Made by a program: the position numbers and the translations under genes. Positions 7,489 through 14,865 of a DNA stretch of 35,719 nt are shown here, in pieces. Source of the DNA: JBAZDV01 sp041669745 (lineage in GTDB: Archaea > Thermoplasmatota > Thermoplasmata > Methanomassiliicoccales > Methanomethylophilaceae); assembly GCA_041669745.1 (NCBI GenBank), contig JBAYAO010000004.1, forward strand, positions 1 through 35,719, read 5' to 3'. The notes below the pieces were generated by a model that was given only the letters and a program-made list of their open reading frames with translations, ran no database searches and had not been told where the DNA came from. Numbering within the stretch: the first letter of the stretch is position 1; each line of letters begins with the position of its first letter.

Positions 7489-8934
7489 ATGACCGAAAAG
7501 GCACTTTGGTCCGGAAGATTCGATGGAAACATGGATGATTCCACCTTAACATTCACATCATCCCTGGATGTCGATGTTGTATTGGCATTCTACGATGTGA
7601 TGGGGTCTCTGGCCCATGTAAAGATGCTTAAAAAATGCAAGATCCTATCGGAAAATGATGCAGACATGATCATCGACGGTCTCAGGACCATAGCTGTCGA
7701 TATGGAGAAGGGCGAGTTTGATATCGACACCTCACTTGAGGACATCCACACGAATATCGAATTCCAGCTTACCGAGAGGATCGGTCCTGTCGGCGGGAGA
7801 CTCCACACAGGAAGAAGCCGCAACGATCAGGTCGCAACGGACTTCAGGATGTATCTGAGAGATGCCGTTCTGGAAGCTGTCACCGCGATCGATGGTCTTA
7901 TAGATGCGCTGATAAAGATCGCACAGGACCACGGAGACACCGTTGTTCCAGGATTCACACACATGCAGCACGCGCAGCCCGTCACGGTCGCACAGCATGC
8001 ATTGGCGCATGTCTTCAGACTTGGCCGTGATGCGGAACGTCTTCTTGATGCGTTCGACAGGATGGACAGATGCCCGTTAGGCGCGGCGGCGCTGGCGGGC
8101 ACGACATACCCCATCGACAGGGTCATGACCGCAGAGGCCCTCGGTTTCAAAGGACCGAGCGAGAATTCCATGGATTCTGTAAGCGACAGGGACTTCGTTG
8201 CCGAACTTGCGTTCTGCGCATCCCTCGTTTCCATCCATATGTCCTCCATGGCAGAGGAGCTCGTTCTGTGGTCCTCGCAGGAATTCGGATTCATAGAAAT
8301 GGACGACAGATTCACGACGGGATCCTCGATCATGCCTCAGAAAAAGAATCCCGATATCGCAGAGCTCATCAGAGGAAAGACGGGAACGGTCACCGGCAGT
8401 CTCGTCTCGATATTGATGATGATGAAGGGTCTCCCCCTCTCGTACAACCGCGACCTGCAGGAGGACAAAGCACCTTTGATGAACTCCATTGATACCGTCA
8501 CGATCTGCGTGTCGATGATGACCATGGTCGTCTCTACGATGAAATTCGACAAAGAGAGGATGCTCTCAGCGGTGCAGGAGGGGTTCATAAATGCGACCGA
8601 CCTGGCAGATTATCTTGTGACCAAGGGTGTTCCTTTCCGCGAGGCCCACGGCATCGTCGGCAGAGCCGTCAGATACTGTGTCGAGAACAGGAGAAAACTC
8701 GAGGACCTTGATATAGAGGACCTCAGAGGATTCTCTGACCTGATCGACGAGGACGTCTATGACGTGCTGCCGATCGAAAAATGCGTTGAAAGACGGAATT
8801 CCCTCGGAGGAACATCATCGGTATCGACCGATGTACAGATCGTCGAAGCGATCAGAGAACTGATGACAAGAGAGGATACTGTGCGTCAGGAATCCGATCT
8901 GATCGAGAGATGCTGGGACGAACTTCTTCAATAA
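7489..8934 (+). CDS. argH: argininosuccinate lyase
   Basis: This fumarase/aspartase-superfamily lyase splits argininosuccinate into arginine and fumarate. From the ATG at 7489, four bases after the argG stop, it is 481 residues, normal for ArgH; the longer open frame reaching back into argG is not used. Conserved features are the N-terminal LWSGRFDG, VGGRLHTGRSRNDQVATD, and the signature GSSIMPQKKNPD starting near residue 278. The C-terminal GGTSSVSTDVQ region is also typical. It ends in TAA and is followed by a hairpin with a G9 run. Confidence 0.95.
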   Translation: MTEKALWSGRFDGNMDDSTLTFTSSLDVDVVLAFYDVMGSLAHVKMLKKCKILSENDADMIIDGLRTIAVDMEKGEFDIDTSLEDIHTNIEFQLTERIGPVGGRLHTGRSRNDQVATDFRMYLRDAVLEAVTAIDGLIDALIKIAQDHGDTVVPGFTHMQHAQPVTVAQHALAHVFRLGRDAERLLDAFDRMDRCPLGAAALAGTTYPIDRVMTAEALGFKGPSENSMDSVSDRDFVAELAFCASLVSIHMSSMAEELVLWSSQEFGFIEMDDRFTTGSSIMPQKKNPDIAELIRGKTGTVTGSLVSILMMMKGLPLSYNRDLQEDKAPLMNSIDTVTICVSMMTMVVSTMKFDKERMLSAVQEGFINATDLADYLVTKGVPFREAHGIVGRAVRYCVENRRKLEDLDIEDLRGFSDLIDEDVYDVLPIEKCVERRNSLGGTSSVSTDVQIVEAIRELMTREDTVRQESDLIERCWDELLQ

Positions 8935-9008
8935 ACTCCTTCCGCGATATGTTTTTGAACCCGAAACGATCCAATTGATGACTTTTTCCCATGGATGCCA
9001 TATTCTCT

Positions 9009-9037
9009 GGGGGGGGGCATTTTCGGTCACCTCCCCC
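9009..9037 (+). terminator. G9 tract and C-rich partner after argH
   Basis: A run of nine G (9009-9017) faces CTCCCCC (9031-9037). Seven pairs with one G-T wobble can form around a 13-base loop. It lies about 75 bases after the argH stop and before the promoter of the next gene. A role as terminator or roadblock is inferred. The length of the G run should be treated with caution, because such runs are prone to replication slippage and sequencing error. Confidence 0.4.
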
Positions 9038-9119
9038 GCTTCAGGCTATATACTCTGATCACAAATAGTGAATCGGTGAGAAAACGAACTCTGTCATTTA
9101 CGCATACAGAAATGAAATA

Positions 9120-9395
9120 GTGGAATTGAAAAACAGCGAAAAGGATTCTAACGAAAAGACGGGCATGCTTGTATGCATCGCCCTGTCCGCACTTACCGTT
9201 CTTTCGTTATTCGTTCAGTCGCCAGTGTTCTCTGAATTTTCATTCGCCGACAAAACATTCATCCTGGCAGGAATGGCATTGATATTCACAAGCGTACTCT
9301 ACGCCTTTTCGGAAAAAAGAGAACCTCTCGGAACCGCAGTGTTGATGTGCTCCGGAATATTGATGTGCGTCACAGCCGGATTGATGACACTGTAG
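9120..9395 (+). CDS. small membrane protein, unknown
   Basis: This predicted 91-residue protein starts with GTG at 9120; an ATG at 9165 would give 76 residues. Three hydrophobic segments are clear, at about residues 16-33, 45-63 and 70-91. The charged N-terminus and the KREP turn between helices 2 and 3 suggest both face the cytoplasm-side boundary, but topology is not certain. A TATA-like CTATATACT lies near 9046-9054, giving a leader of roughly 45 bases. It ends in TAG, one of only three genes here to do so, and its stop lies one base from the convergent gene's stop. No family recognised. Confidence 0.55.
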   Translation: MELKNSEKDSNEKTGMLVCIALSALTVLSLFVQSPVFSEFSFADKTFILAGMALIFTSVLYAFSEKREPLGTAVLMCSGILMCVTAGLMTL

Positions 9396-9396
9396 A

Positions 9397-9771
9397 TCAG
9401 TCAAAAGAGATGTCATCATCCCTGGTGACCTCGAACTTTACCTTGGCCGTCGCGAGCATATCGCTTATGGTATCCCCGATACGCTTTACATCCGTCGGTT
9501 TACCTGTCACCGTCTTGATATAGAACTCCTTTCTATCCATCGGGAAGATCAGTCTGTACTTGCCCTTCCTGTTGTAACCTTCCGGTTTCCTGTTCCTCTC
9601 GAGATCGGACATATTCAGCTCAATGAACATCTCACGGCTCTCTTCATCCTCTGCCGTCTGAAAATGCTCATTCTCCGACAGAATGAGCTTCAGGATGTCC
9701 GGAAACACCGGCATTATATCCTTGTAATCGGACTTTCCCTTGAGAACGAAGTGATAGCTGCTAGGCTTCAT
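9397..9771 (-). CDS. conserved-looking unknown protein
   Basis: I do not recognise this 124-residue soluble protein. It is acidic overall with alternating charged segments and no cysteines. An aromatic N-terminus (SSYHFVLKGKSDYK) leads into a predicted alpha/beta layout and a C-terminal helix-strand pair ending in a DDD-rich tail. The frame opens at 9783, but ATG 9771 is chosen because a TATA-like ATTAAATAAT at 9802-9793 sits 27 bases away, which makes a leaderless start at 9771 likely and leaves no room for the upstream ATG. It is divergent from thiD-thiN. Confidence 0.6.
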   Translation of the reverse strand: MKPSSYHFVLKGKSDYKDIMPVFPDILKLILSENEHFQTAEDEESREMFIELNMSDLERNRKPEGYNRKGKYRLIFPMDRKEFYIKTVTGKPTDVKRIGDTISDMLATAKVKFEVTRDDDISFD

Positions 9772-9792
9772 CACCTTCCCCATAAAAAAGCG

Positions 9793-9830
9793 ATTATTTA
9801 ATCATATCCGCTATGTGAGAATTTAAATAT
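9793..9830. promoter_or_regulatory. back-to-back TATA boxes for the 9771 gene and thiD-thiN
   Basis: ATTATTTAAT (9793-9802) is a minus-strand TATA-like box 27 bases from the ATG at 9771. ATTTAAATAT (9821-9830) is a plus-strand box 26 bases from the ATG at 9851. Both spacings match archaeal TATA-to-start distances and imply leaderless mRNAs. Only about 80 bases separate the two genes, leaving room for little else. Confidence 0.55.
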
Positions 9831-9850
9831 GTAACATCAATGAAGAAGCA

Positions 9851-11149
9851 ATGAGATGCGCCCTTTCCATTGCAGGTTCTGATTCGGTAGGCGGTGCCGG
9901 CATTCAAGCCGACGTGAAAGCCATGGGATCCCTGGGTGTACACGCTTGTACGGTGATCACTGCCGTAACTGCACAGAATACACAGGCTGTAGAAAGAATA
10001 TATCCTATGCCGATTGACATGATCCAGGATCAGATGAATGCCGTTCTTAGAGATACGGATATAAAAGCCATAAAGACGGGAATGCTGTACAGTCCTGAGA
10101 TCGTCGAGCTGATCGCAGATATACTCGAGGATCATGACATGCCGCTCATCATAGATCCCGTCATGATCGCCGGCGTCGGAGATTCACTCGCAACATCGGA
10201 CCTTGCGAGATCGATCAAGAAGGATCTCATGCCGCTTTGCGAACTGATCACTCCTAACAAATACGAAGCCGAGGTATTGGCAAAAATGAAGATCGATGAC
10301 GAGAATGACGCGAAGCTTGCATGTGAGCTCATAGGCAAGGAGGGATCATCCGTTCTTCTGAAGGGCGGACACATGAGCGGAAGGACCGTCGTCGATTATC
10401 TTTATTTGTCCTCTGAGTTCACTAAACTGGAACGCCCACGCCTCGAAAGAGCCGGACATGGCGGAGGATGCACTTTGTCCGCGTACATAACCGCACACAT
10501 GGCCAAGAGCATGGACATAATGAACTCCGTTCTGAGGTCAAGAGATCTTATACAGGAATCTATTGCTTCGATGTATGTCATCGGAAAAGGCGACAAATGC
10601 GTGAATCCCATGATCAAAATGCAAGATGACACACCCAAATTTCATATACTGGATGAGGTCGACGCGGCTGCAGACGTGCTTGTCAACATGATCCCTGCTT
10701 CATGGGTGCCCGCCGCTGGGATGAACATCGCATATTCATTGCCTGATCCCGCGGGCCCTGAGGATATCGCCGCCATCGATAGGAGGATCACTTTCCACAA
10801 TGGGAACATAAGAAAGAACGGTAAGGCAAAATTCGGGGCCGCGGAACATACCTCCTATCTTCTGCTGTCCGTGATCAAATTCGACCCCGAGATCAGAGCT
10901 TCGATGAACCTTGATTACTCCGAAGAGCTGATGGGTGTTCTGGAAGAGGTCGGCTTCAGCATCGAGACACTGGATCGTAAGAGACATAAGGACGATAGAC
11001 TCGGAGAGATCACCGCAAATACCATCAAAAACGCAAAGAGGGTCCCTGACGTCTTCCTCGACAAAGGAAATGGCAGAAACGGCATGATGATCAGATTGAT
11101 GGGCAAGACTCCCGCAGGACTTCTTGAAAAACTCGAACTCGTCCTCTGA
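9851..11149 (+). CDS. thiDN: hydroxymethylpyrimidine (phosphate) kinase fused to ThiN-type thiamine phosphate synthase
   Basis: This 432-residue bifunctional enzyme serves thiamine synthesis. Residues 1 to about 255 are ThiD, which phosphorylates HMP and HMP-P: AGSDSVGGAGIQADVKAM (8-25), TAQNT (40-44), IDPVM (101-105) and the late glycine-rich GHGGGCT (202-208) with C207. Residues 265-432 are ThiN, which can join HMP-PP and thiazole phosphate: AGMNIAYSLPDP, KFGAAEH, PDVFLDKG and GMMIRLMGKTP. R312 and H333 are 21 residues apart, as I recall for the essential Arg-His pair of archaeal ThiN, so the domain looks active. A separate thiE lies about 2.2 kb downstream. The transcript appears leaderless. 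Confidence 0.92.
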   Translation: MRCALSIAGSDSVGGAGIQADVKAMGSLGVHACTVITAVTAQNTQAVERIYPMPIDMIQDQMNAVLRDTDIKAIKTGMLYSPEIVELIADILEDHDMPLIIDPVMIAGVGDSLATSDLARSIKKDLMPLCELITPNKYEAEVLAKMKIDDENDAKLACELIGKEGSSVLLKGGHMSGRTVVDYLYLSSEFTKLERPRLERAGHGGGCTLSAYITAHMAKSMDIMNSVLRSRDLIQESIASMYVIGKGDKCVNPMIKMQDDTPKFHILDEVDAAADVLVNMIPASWVPAAGMNIAYSLPDPAGPEDIAAIDRRITFHNGNIRKNGKAKFGAAEHTSYLLLSVIKFDPEIRASMNLDYSEELMGVLEEVGFSIETLDRKRHKDDRLGEITANTIKNAKRVPDVFLDKGNGRNGMMIRLMGKTPAGLLEKLELVL

Positions 11150-11238
11150 TCACCGCGACGGGACGTACTTCGTCCGTTTCTATTACTCGTTAGCAGAACA
11201 TCGACATAACGTCGTACTTAATGGTTAAAAGATCCGCT

Positions 11239-11258
11239 CCCGACGGGTAACCGTCGGG
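11239..11258 (+). terminator. GC-rich hairpin with GTAA tetraloop
   Basis: CCCGACGG (11239-11246) pairs perfectly with CCGTCGGG (11251-11258) around GTAA, a GNRA-type tetraloop on the plus strand, followed by a T/A-rich ATTTAAATTTACGTTT. It lies between the convergent ends of thiD-thiN and the FKBP gene, about 90 bases after the former and 15 beyond the latter. A shared 3'-end element is likely. Confidence 0.5.
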
Positions 11259-11272
11259 ATTTAAATTTACGT

Positions 11273-12337
11273 TTAATCCGATTTGGCATAGCCGACGAAG
11301 GTTATGGTGAAGTAGAGTGTCTCCCCGACCTTCTCCTCTGTTGTCTTGTATGTTATCTCGTCGCCAGACATGTTGGTGACGTAAACATAGGTGTTGTCGA
11401 CGACTATCTGCACCATCTCGATCTCGCTTCCTTCCACCTGTATGATCTTGTCTTGGTCGAAGACGTATTCGAACTCGATCGTTCCGGATGAAGTTATGTC
11501 CGTTACCTTGACTGAAACGACATCGTTCATCTCATACGTCTCCCCCACAACCGGTGCATAATTGAAGGTGACTGTTCCGTTCGTATTCGAGTATACGTTG
11601 GCATTCCATCCGTAGGGGGACACCATGCTGCTGGTAACACTCGAGACTCCGAAGAATTCCTTGAAGTCTTCGAGCGTCATGGTGCAGCTTACCGCGACAC
11701 TGCCGTCCGCTGTCGAGATGGTCTTTGTCTGTGTGTCCGTAAGCAGCCCGTACGCATCCGCTGCCGGGATTGCTACCTCGACCACGTCTCCGGGGACGTG
11801 CCCGATCAAGGCATCCTCAAACATCGCAAGATACGTACCTTTACCTATGGTGAAGTTGATGGGCGAATAGCTGGTCTTGGAATATTCCCAGCTCTTCACG
11901 TATTCGCTGCTGTTTCCGACATTAGAGAGCGTGGTATCGAAGATTACCGCACCGTCTTCGTCATAGTAGCAATAGAAGCTCCCTGTGTAGTTCACTATTA
12001 CCTCGCTGCCGTATTCCGCAGGGGACCCTGTGGCCGAGGATATGAATTTGTCATTCACCGTAGACGCTATGACGCACACAGAAGCTATGAGGAGAACGGC
12101 TACGCACACCGCAAGAATGGGGTCCGCCTTGACGGCTTTGGCATCCGAGCGCGGCTTCTTCTCTGTTTTGCCTTCCTTCCCAGGTTCCTCATTTTTGGTC
12201 TTTTTACCTTTGCCGCTCTTCTTGGACGCATCCGTCGTTTGAAGCTCGGCCTCGATATCCGCTACCTCCTCTTCGAGGATCGTTTCCTCTTCGGATTCCG
12301 CATCGACCTTTTCTGATTTCTTCGATTTCCCGGACAT
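11273..12337 (-). CDS. membrane-anchored FKBP-type peptidyl-prolyl isomerase
   Basis: This 354-residue protein has three parts. Residues 1-72 are a highly charged, low-complexity cytoplasmic tail. Residues 73-94 are one hydrophobic helix (DPILAVCVAVLLIASV). The rest is an extracytoplasmic domain. Residues 108 to about 200 match the FKBP/SlyD core: VIVNYTGSF, a VIFDTT strand, FTIGKGTYLAMFEDAL and GDVVEVAIPAADAYG. The C-terminal 150 residues resemble the long insert or extension of archaeal FKBPs, here strand-rich. It probably assists proline-limited folding of secreted proteins. A TATA box at 12374-12364 gives an almost leaderless start. Whether it is catalytic is uncertain because aromatic pocket residues cannot be assigned by eye. 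Confidence 0.8.
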   Translation of the reverse strand: MSGKSKKSEKVDAESEEETILEEEVADIEAELQTTDASKKSGKGKKTKNEEPGKEGKTEKKPRSDAKAVKADPILAVCVAVLLIASVCVIASTVNDKFISSATGSPAEYGSEVIVNYTGSFYCYYDEDGAVIFDTTLSNVGNSSEYVKSWEYSKTSYSPINFTIGKGTYLAMFEDALIGHVPGDVVEVAIPAADAYGLLTDTQTKTISTADGSVAVSCTMTLEDFKEFFGVSSVTSSMVSPYGWNANVYSNTNGTVTFNYAPVVGETYEMNDVVSVKVTDITSSGTIEFEYVFDQDKIIQVEGSEIEMVQIVVDNTYVYVTNMSGDEITYKTTEEKVGETLYFTITFVGYAKSD

Positions 12338-12556
12338 TTTAACTTAGTGAGCAATCACTGGACCTTATAAAAAGCTATCTTAGCATGGTGACGCTGAACC
12401 TCGGGCGTGTACATATCCGTCGGTCTTGCACAGGTCTTTGTGGTTTGAACTCGAACGACTAGCGACCTAGAATGTCGATATATCTCATCCCTCTGTCACT
12501 CAGGACCTACAGATTCCTGTGTAAAGTTATTAACCTGTTTCCATGATTCGGAATCC
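12338..12556. promoter_or_regulatory. divergent FKBP/thiM promoter region
   Basis: CTTATAAAAAG (12364-12374) is a good TATA box on the minus strand for the FKBP gene, about 32 bases from its ATG. AGTTATTAAC (12525-12534) sits 27 bases from the thiM ATG at 12557. Between them are about 150 bases without an ORF. I looked for a tRNA and for a TPP riboswitch and found neither. Confidence 0.5.
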
Positions 12557-13348
12557 ATGACGACATCGATTGCTAAGATGATGACGAAGGTCAGAAATAC
12601 CAGACCATTGGTTCACCACATAACCAATTATGTTACCGTGAACGACTGCGCTAACATCACGATCTGTGCTGGGGGTGCGCCTGTCATGTCTGACGCGGCA
12701 AAGGACGTTCCCGAGATGGTGAGACTCGCGTCCGCCCTGGTACTCAATATAGGCACGTTGAGACCCAGGACCGTGGATTCGATGATAATCGCCGGAAAGG
12801 AGGCCAATGATGCGGGGGTTCCTGTCATACTCGATCCTGTCGGTGTCGGCGCTACCACGTACAGGACCGAATCTGCCAGAAGGATATTGAACACGATAGA
12901 TGTCTCTGTCATAAAGGGAAATGCAGGTGAGATCGGTGTACTCGCAGGTACCGGCGGGGATGTCAGAGGCGTTGATTCGATGTCGAAGCCTGAGAACTGC
13001 GAAGATACAGTGAAGACATTTGCAGGTGATACGAGCACTATAGTTGCCATGACCGGGCCGATTGATTATGTGTCAGATGGAAAGAAAGTCCTTGTACTCA
13101 AAAACGGTCATGACTATCTTGAATGCGTATCCGGTACCGGCTGCATGGTTTCCTCGGTCACAGGATGCTATGTCGGAGTACATGGTGCCAAGATCAGGGC
13201 CGTATCCGCTGCGATATCGGTATTTTCCATAGCAGGCGAGATGGCCGCCGCAAACGCCAAAGGCCCCGGTTCGTTCAAAACGGAATTGTTCGACTCTATG
13301 TACAACCTCACGGAAGACGACGTGACATCAAGACTGAAGATGGAATAG
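12557..13348 (+). CDS. thiM: hydroxyethylthiazole kinase
   Basis: This 263-residue ribokinase-like enzyme phosphorylates 4-methyl-5-hydroxyethylthiazole, a salvage route to the thiazole half of thiamine. Family motifs are PLVHHITNYVTVNDCAN (residues 17-33), the APVMSDA loop (41-47), ILDPVGVGAT (91-100), IKGNAGEI (119-126) and the catalytic VSGTGCM with C196. The length is normal. It starts without a leader by promoter spacing and ends in TAG, two bases before the thiE ATG, so the two are co-translated. A TAG stop inside an operon is notable if this organism decodes TAG as pyrrolysine. Confidence 0.93.
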   Translation: MTTSIAKMMTKVRNTRPLVHHITNYVTVNDCANITICAGGAPVMSDAAKDVPEMVRLASALVLNIGTLRPRTVDSMIIAGKEANDAGVPVILDPVGVGATTYRTESARRILNTIDVSVIKGNAGEIGVLAGTGGDVRGVDSMSKPENCEDTVKTFAGDTSTIVAMTGPIDYVSDGKKVLVLKNGHDYLECVSGTGCMVSSVTGCYVGVHGAKIRAVSAAISVFSIAGEMAAANAKGPGSFKTELFDSMYNLTEDDVTSRLKME

Positions 13349-13350
13349 AC

Positions 13351-13971
13351 ATGCCGTACACACTGTATGTTGTCACAGATGATAGACTTTCCAACGGACT
13401 TTCCCATATAGAGGTCGCGAAGGCAGCGTTAGAAGGCGGCGCCGACGTTGTCCAATTACGCGTCAAAGACCGCGACGACGATTTTTTCCTGAAGACCGCC
13501 AGAGCCATCTCTGACATCTCGAGGCATTATGATTCGCTCTTCATAGTTAACGACAGAATAGATATCGCCCTTGCCTCCGACGCGAACGGCGTCCATCTTG
13601 GTCAAACTGATATTCCAGTTAAGGTGGCGAGAGGGATCGCCACGAATGATTTCATAATCGGTGCTTCTGTCAATAACGTGAAAGAGGCTCTGCTAGCGGA
13701 GAAGGAGGGTGCAGATTACGTTGCCTTGAGTCCTGTTTTCGATACAACGTCCAAGGACAACGCGGGCTCCGGCCACGGACTGAAAGAAATGAGAAGGATC
13801 AAAGATGAGATCAGCATTCCTGCACTGGCAATAGGCGGAATAAACAAACACAACGCGTTGAGTGTCTTCGATGCCGGAGCGGACGGCATCGCGGTCATAT
13901 CTGCCGTGGTATCTCAGCCGGACATAACCATGGCGACGCGTGAACTCAAAGCATTGATAGGCCACCGGTGA
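13351..13971 (+). CDS. thiE: thiamine phosphate synthase, ThiE type
   Basis: This 206-residue TIM-barrel enzyme condenses HMP-PP with thiazole phosphate. All ThiE hallmarks are present: VQLRVKD (residues 34-40), IVNDR (65-69), GVHLGQTD (80-87), LSPVFDTTSKD (126-136), AIGGI (160-164) and the late phosphate-binding GADGIAVISA (176-185). The start at 13351 directly follows the thiM stop; the open frame that reaches further back lies inside thiM. Its last 26 bases overlap the convergent pth2 gene. ThiE activity looks redundant with the ThiN domain encoded at 9851-11149. Confidence 0.93.
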   Translation: MPYTLYVVTDDRLSNGLSHIEVAKAALEGGADVVQLRVKDRDDDFFLKTARAISDISRHYDSLFIVNDRIDIALASDANGVHLGQTDIPVKVARGIATNDFIIGASVNNVKEALLAEKEGADYVALSPVFDTTSKDNAGSGHGLKEMRRIKDEISIPALAIGGINKHNALSVFDAGADGIAVISAVVSQPDITMATRELKALIGHR

Positions 13972-14326
13972 TTCTGTCCACAACCGCATTCGGACAAGGA
14001 CCTATGCCGATGCATGTGACCGACCCGGACGGTATCTCGGTCCTTCCCTGATCCGTTATTACCGTATTGACAAGACCCTGCGCATCGGCAACAGCCTTCA
14101 GCTCGTACAGTGCCTCCAGTGAATCGACCTTCAGAACTACCTTCTTCTGCCCTTCATTGAACCATTTGTCGAAATTTTTGGTATCTTTCTTCTTGGAAGC
14201 AAAGGCACAATTCACCGCGGCATGGGAAGCCTGGGATGCGATTTTGCCCTTGGACATCTTAAGATCGCCCCTCACAACTATGACAAGCTTCAGTTCTTCT
14301 TCATCGGCTTTGAAAAATGATACCAT
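13946..14326 (-). CDS. pth2: peptidyl-tRNA hydrolase, archaeal Pth2 type
   Basis: This 126-residue enzyme recycles peptidyl-tRNA that drops off ribosomes. The core starts KLVIVVRGDLKMSKGKIASQ, with ASHAAV following, which is the Pth2 signature; later LEALYELKAVADAQGL, ITDQGRTEIPSGS and GIGPCP also match. It carries about ten residues before the core that are slightly longer than usual. Its end overlaps thiE by 26 bases on the other strand. Its promoter appears to be the TATA box at 14358-14368, shared with the gene on the opposite strand. Confidence 0.94.
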   Translation of the reverse strand: MVSFFKADEEELKLVIVVRGDLKMSKGKIASQASHAAVNCAFASKKKDTKNFDKWFNEGQKKVVLKVDSLEALYELKAVADAQGLVNTVITDQGRTEIPSGSVTCIGIGPCPNAVVDRITGGLSML

Positions 14327-14357
14327 TCAGATCACATTTTTTGTCAGTTCTTCGTCG

Positions 14358-14368
14358 GATATATAATT
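14358..14368. promoter_or_regulatory. shared TATA box for pth2 and the 14385 gene
   Basis: GATATATAATT is close to symmetrical and is the only TATA-like element in the 58 bases between the two divergent genes. On the minus strand it would start pth2 RNA about 11 bases before its ATG. On the plus strand it lies 22 bases before ATG 14385, giving a start near 14389. Confidence 0.5.
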
Positions 14369-14384
14369 TGGCAAAGGAAAACGC

Positions 14385-14840
14385 ATGATAAGGCTGAACG
14401 AATGCTTTATCAACGCCAGGATCATTCGTAAATGTATGGCAATGATCGATATCGAATACAGATATTCCAATAGGCCTCTTGGAACCGATCAGATAAGACG
14501 CACCACGGTGTACGAGATGGAGTGCTATATCCGTGACATCGTGACCGAAATGCAATCCGCCGACATATCCGTAAGATTCGATACCGGTTTCGCGGTGACC
14601 GGTGAGAGGAACATGGTTTACATCAACGGCAGGAGCGTTCCGGATATCCTGGACGGTCTCAAGATCGTCATTCCCGAGGAGGATGAGAACAATTGCGGTT
14701 GCGAACCCAGAAAGCCCATAAAATTCGAACGTCCGATACAGGACTGGAAGAAGGAGTACATCGAAGACATCCCTGATATGCTCATGAAAAACGCGATATC
14801 CAAAATCTACTCCGAGATGGAAGCCAACAGAATACTTTAA
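14385..14840 (+). CDS. unknown protein, possibly DUF2703/thioredoxin-like
   Basis: This ORF encodes 151 residues, or 134 if translation begins at ATG 14436 (MAMIDIEYRY), which fits better with RNA starting near 14389. The first half alternates strand and helix. The sequence MVYINGRSVPDILDGLKI near the middle recalls the 'INGR' strand of DUF2703-type thioredoxin-like proteins, but I am not confident. A short CGC motif follows an acidic PEEDENN stretch. The C-terminal 50 residues are charged and helical (DIPDMLMKNAISKIYSEME). It precedes tgtA by 25 bases, and the tgtA TATA-like box overlaps its stop codon. Confidence 0.5.
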   Translation: MIRLNECFINARIIRKCMAMIDIEYRYSNRPLGTDQIRRTTVYEMECYIRDIVTEMQSADISVRFDTGFAVTGERNMVYINGRSVPDILDGLKIVIPEEDENNCGCEPRKPIKFERPIQDWKKEYIEDIPDMLMKNAISKIYSEMEANRIL

Positions 14841-14865
14841 AAGAGTTCGGCCAATCAGCTTATCG

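Noticed and set aside
9112..9123. ATG-AAA-TAG-TGG as a pyrrolysine-containing start for the small membrane protein
   Set aside because: That frame differs from the membrane protein frame, so read-through of TAG would not produce it.
12338..12556. Possible tRNA or TPP riboswitch upstream of thiM
   Set aside because: Fragments such as GGTTTGAACTC and CTGAACCT recall a T-arm and a TPP core, but no acceptor stem, anticodon arm or the conserved GATAATGCCAGC-type TPP segment is present, and the thiM TATA box sits too close to the ATG for a leader.
13123..13350. Longer ThiE starting inside thiM
   Set aside because: Same reason: the upstream part is the shifted frame of thiM, and MPYTLYVVTD is the family start.
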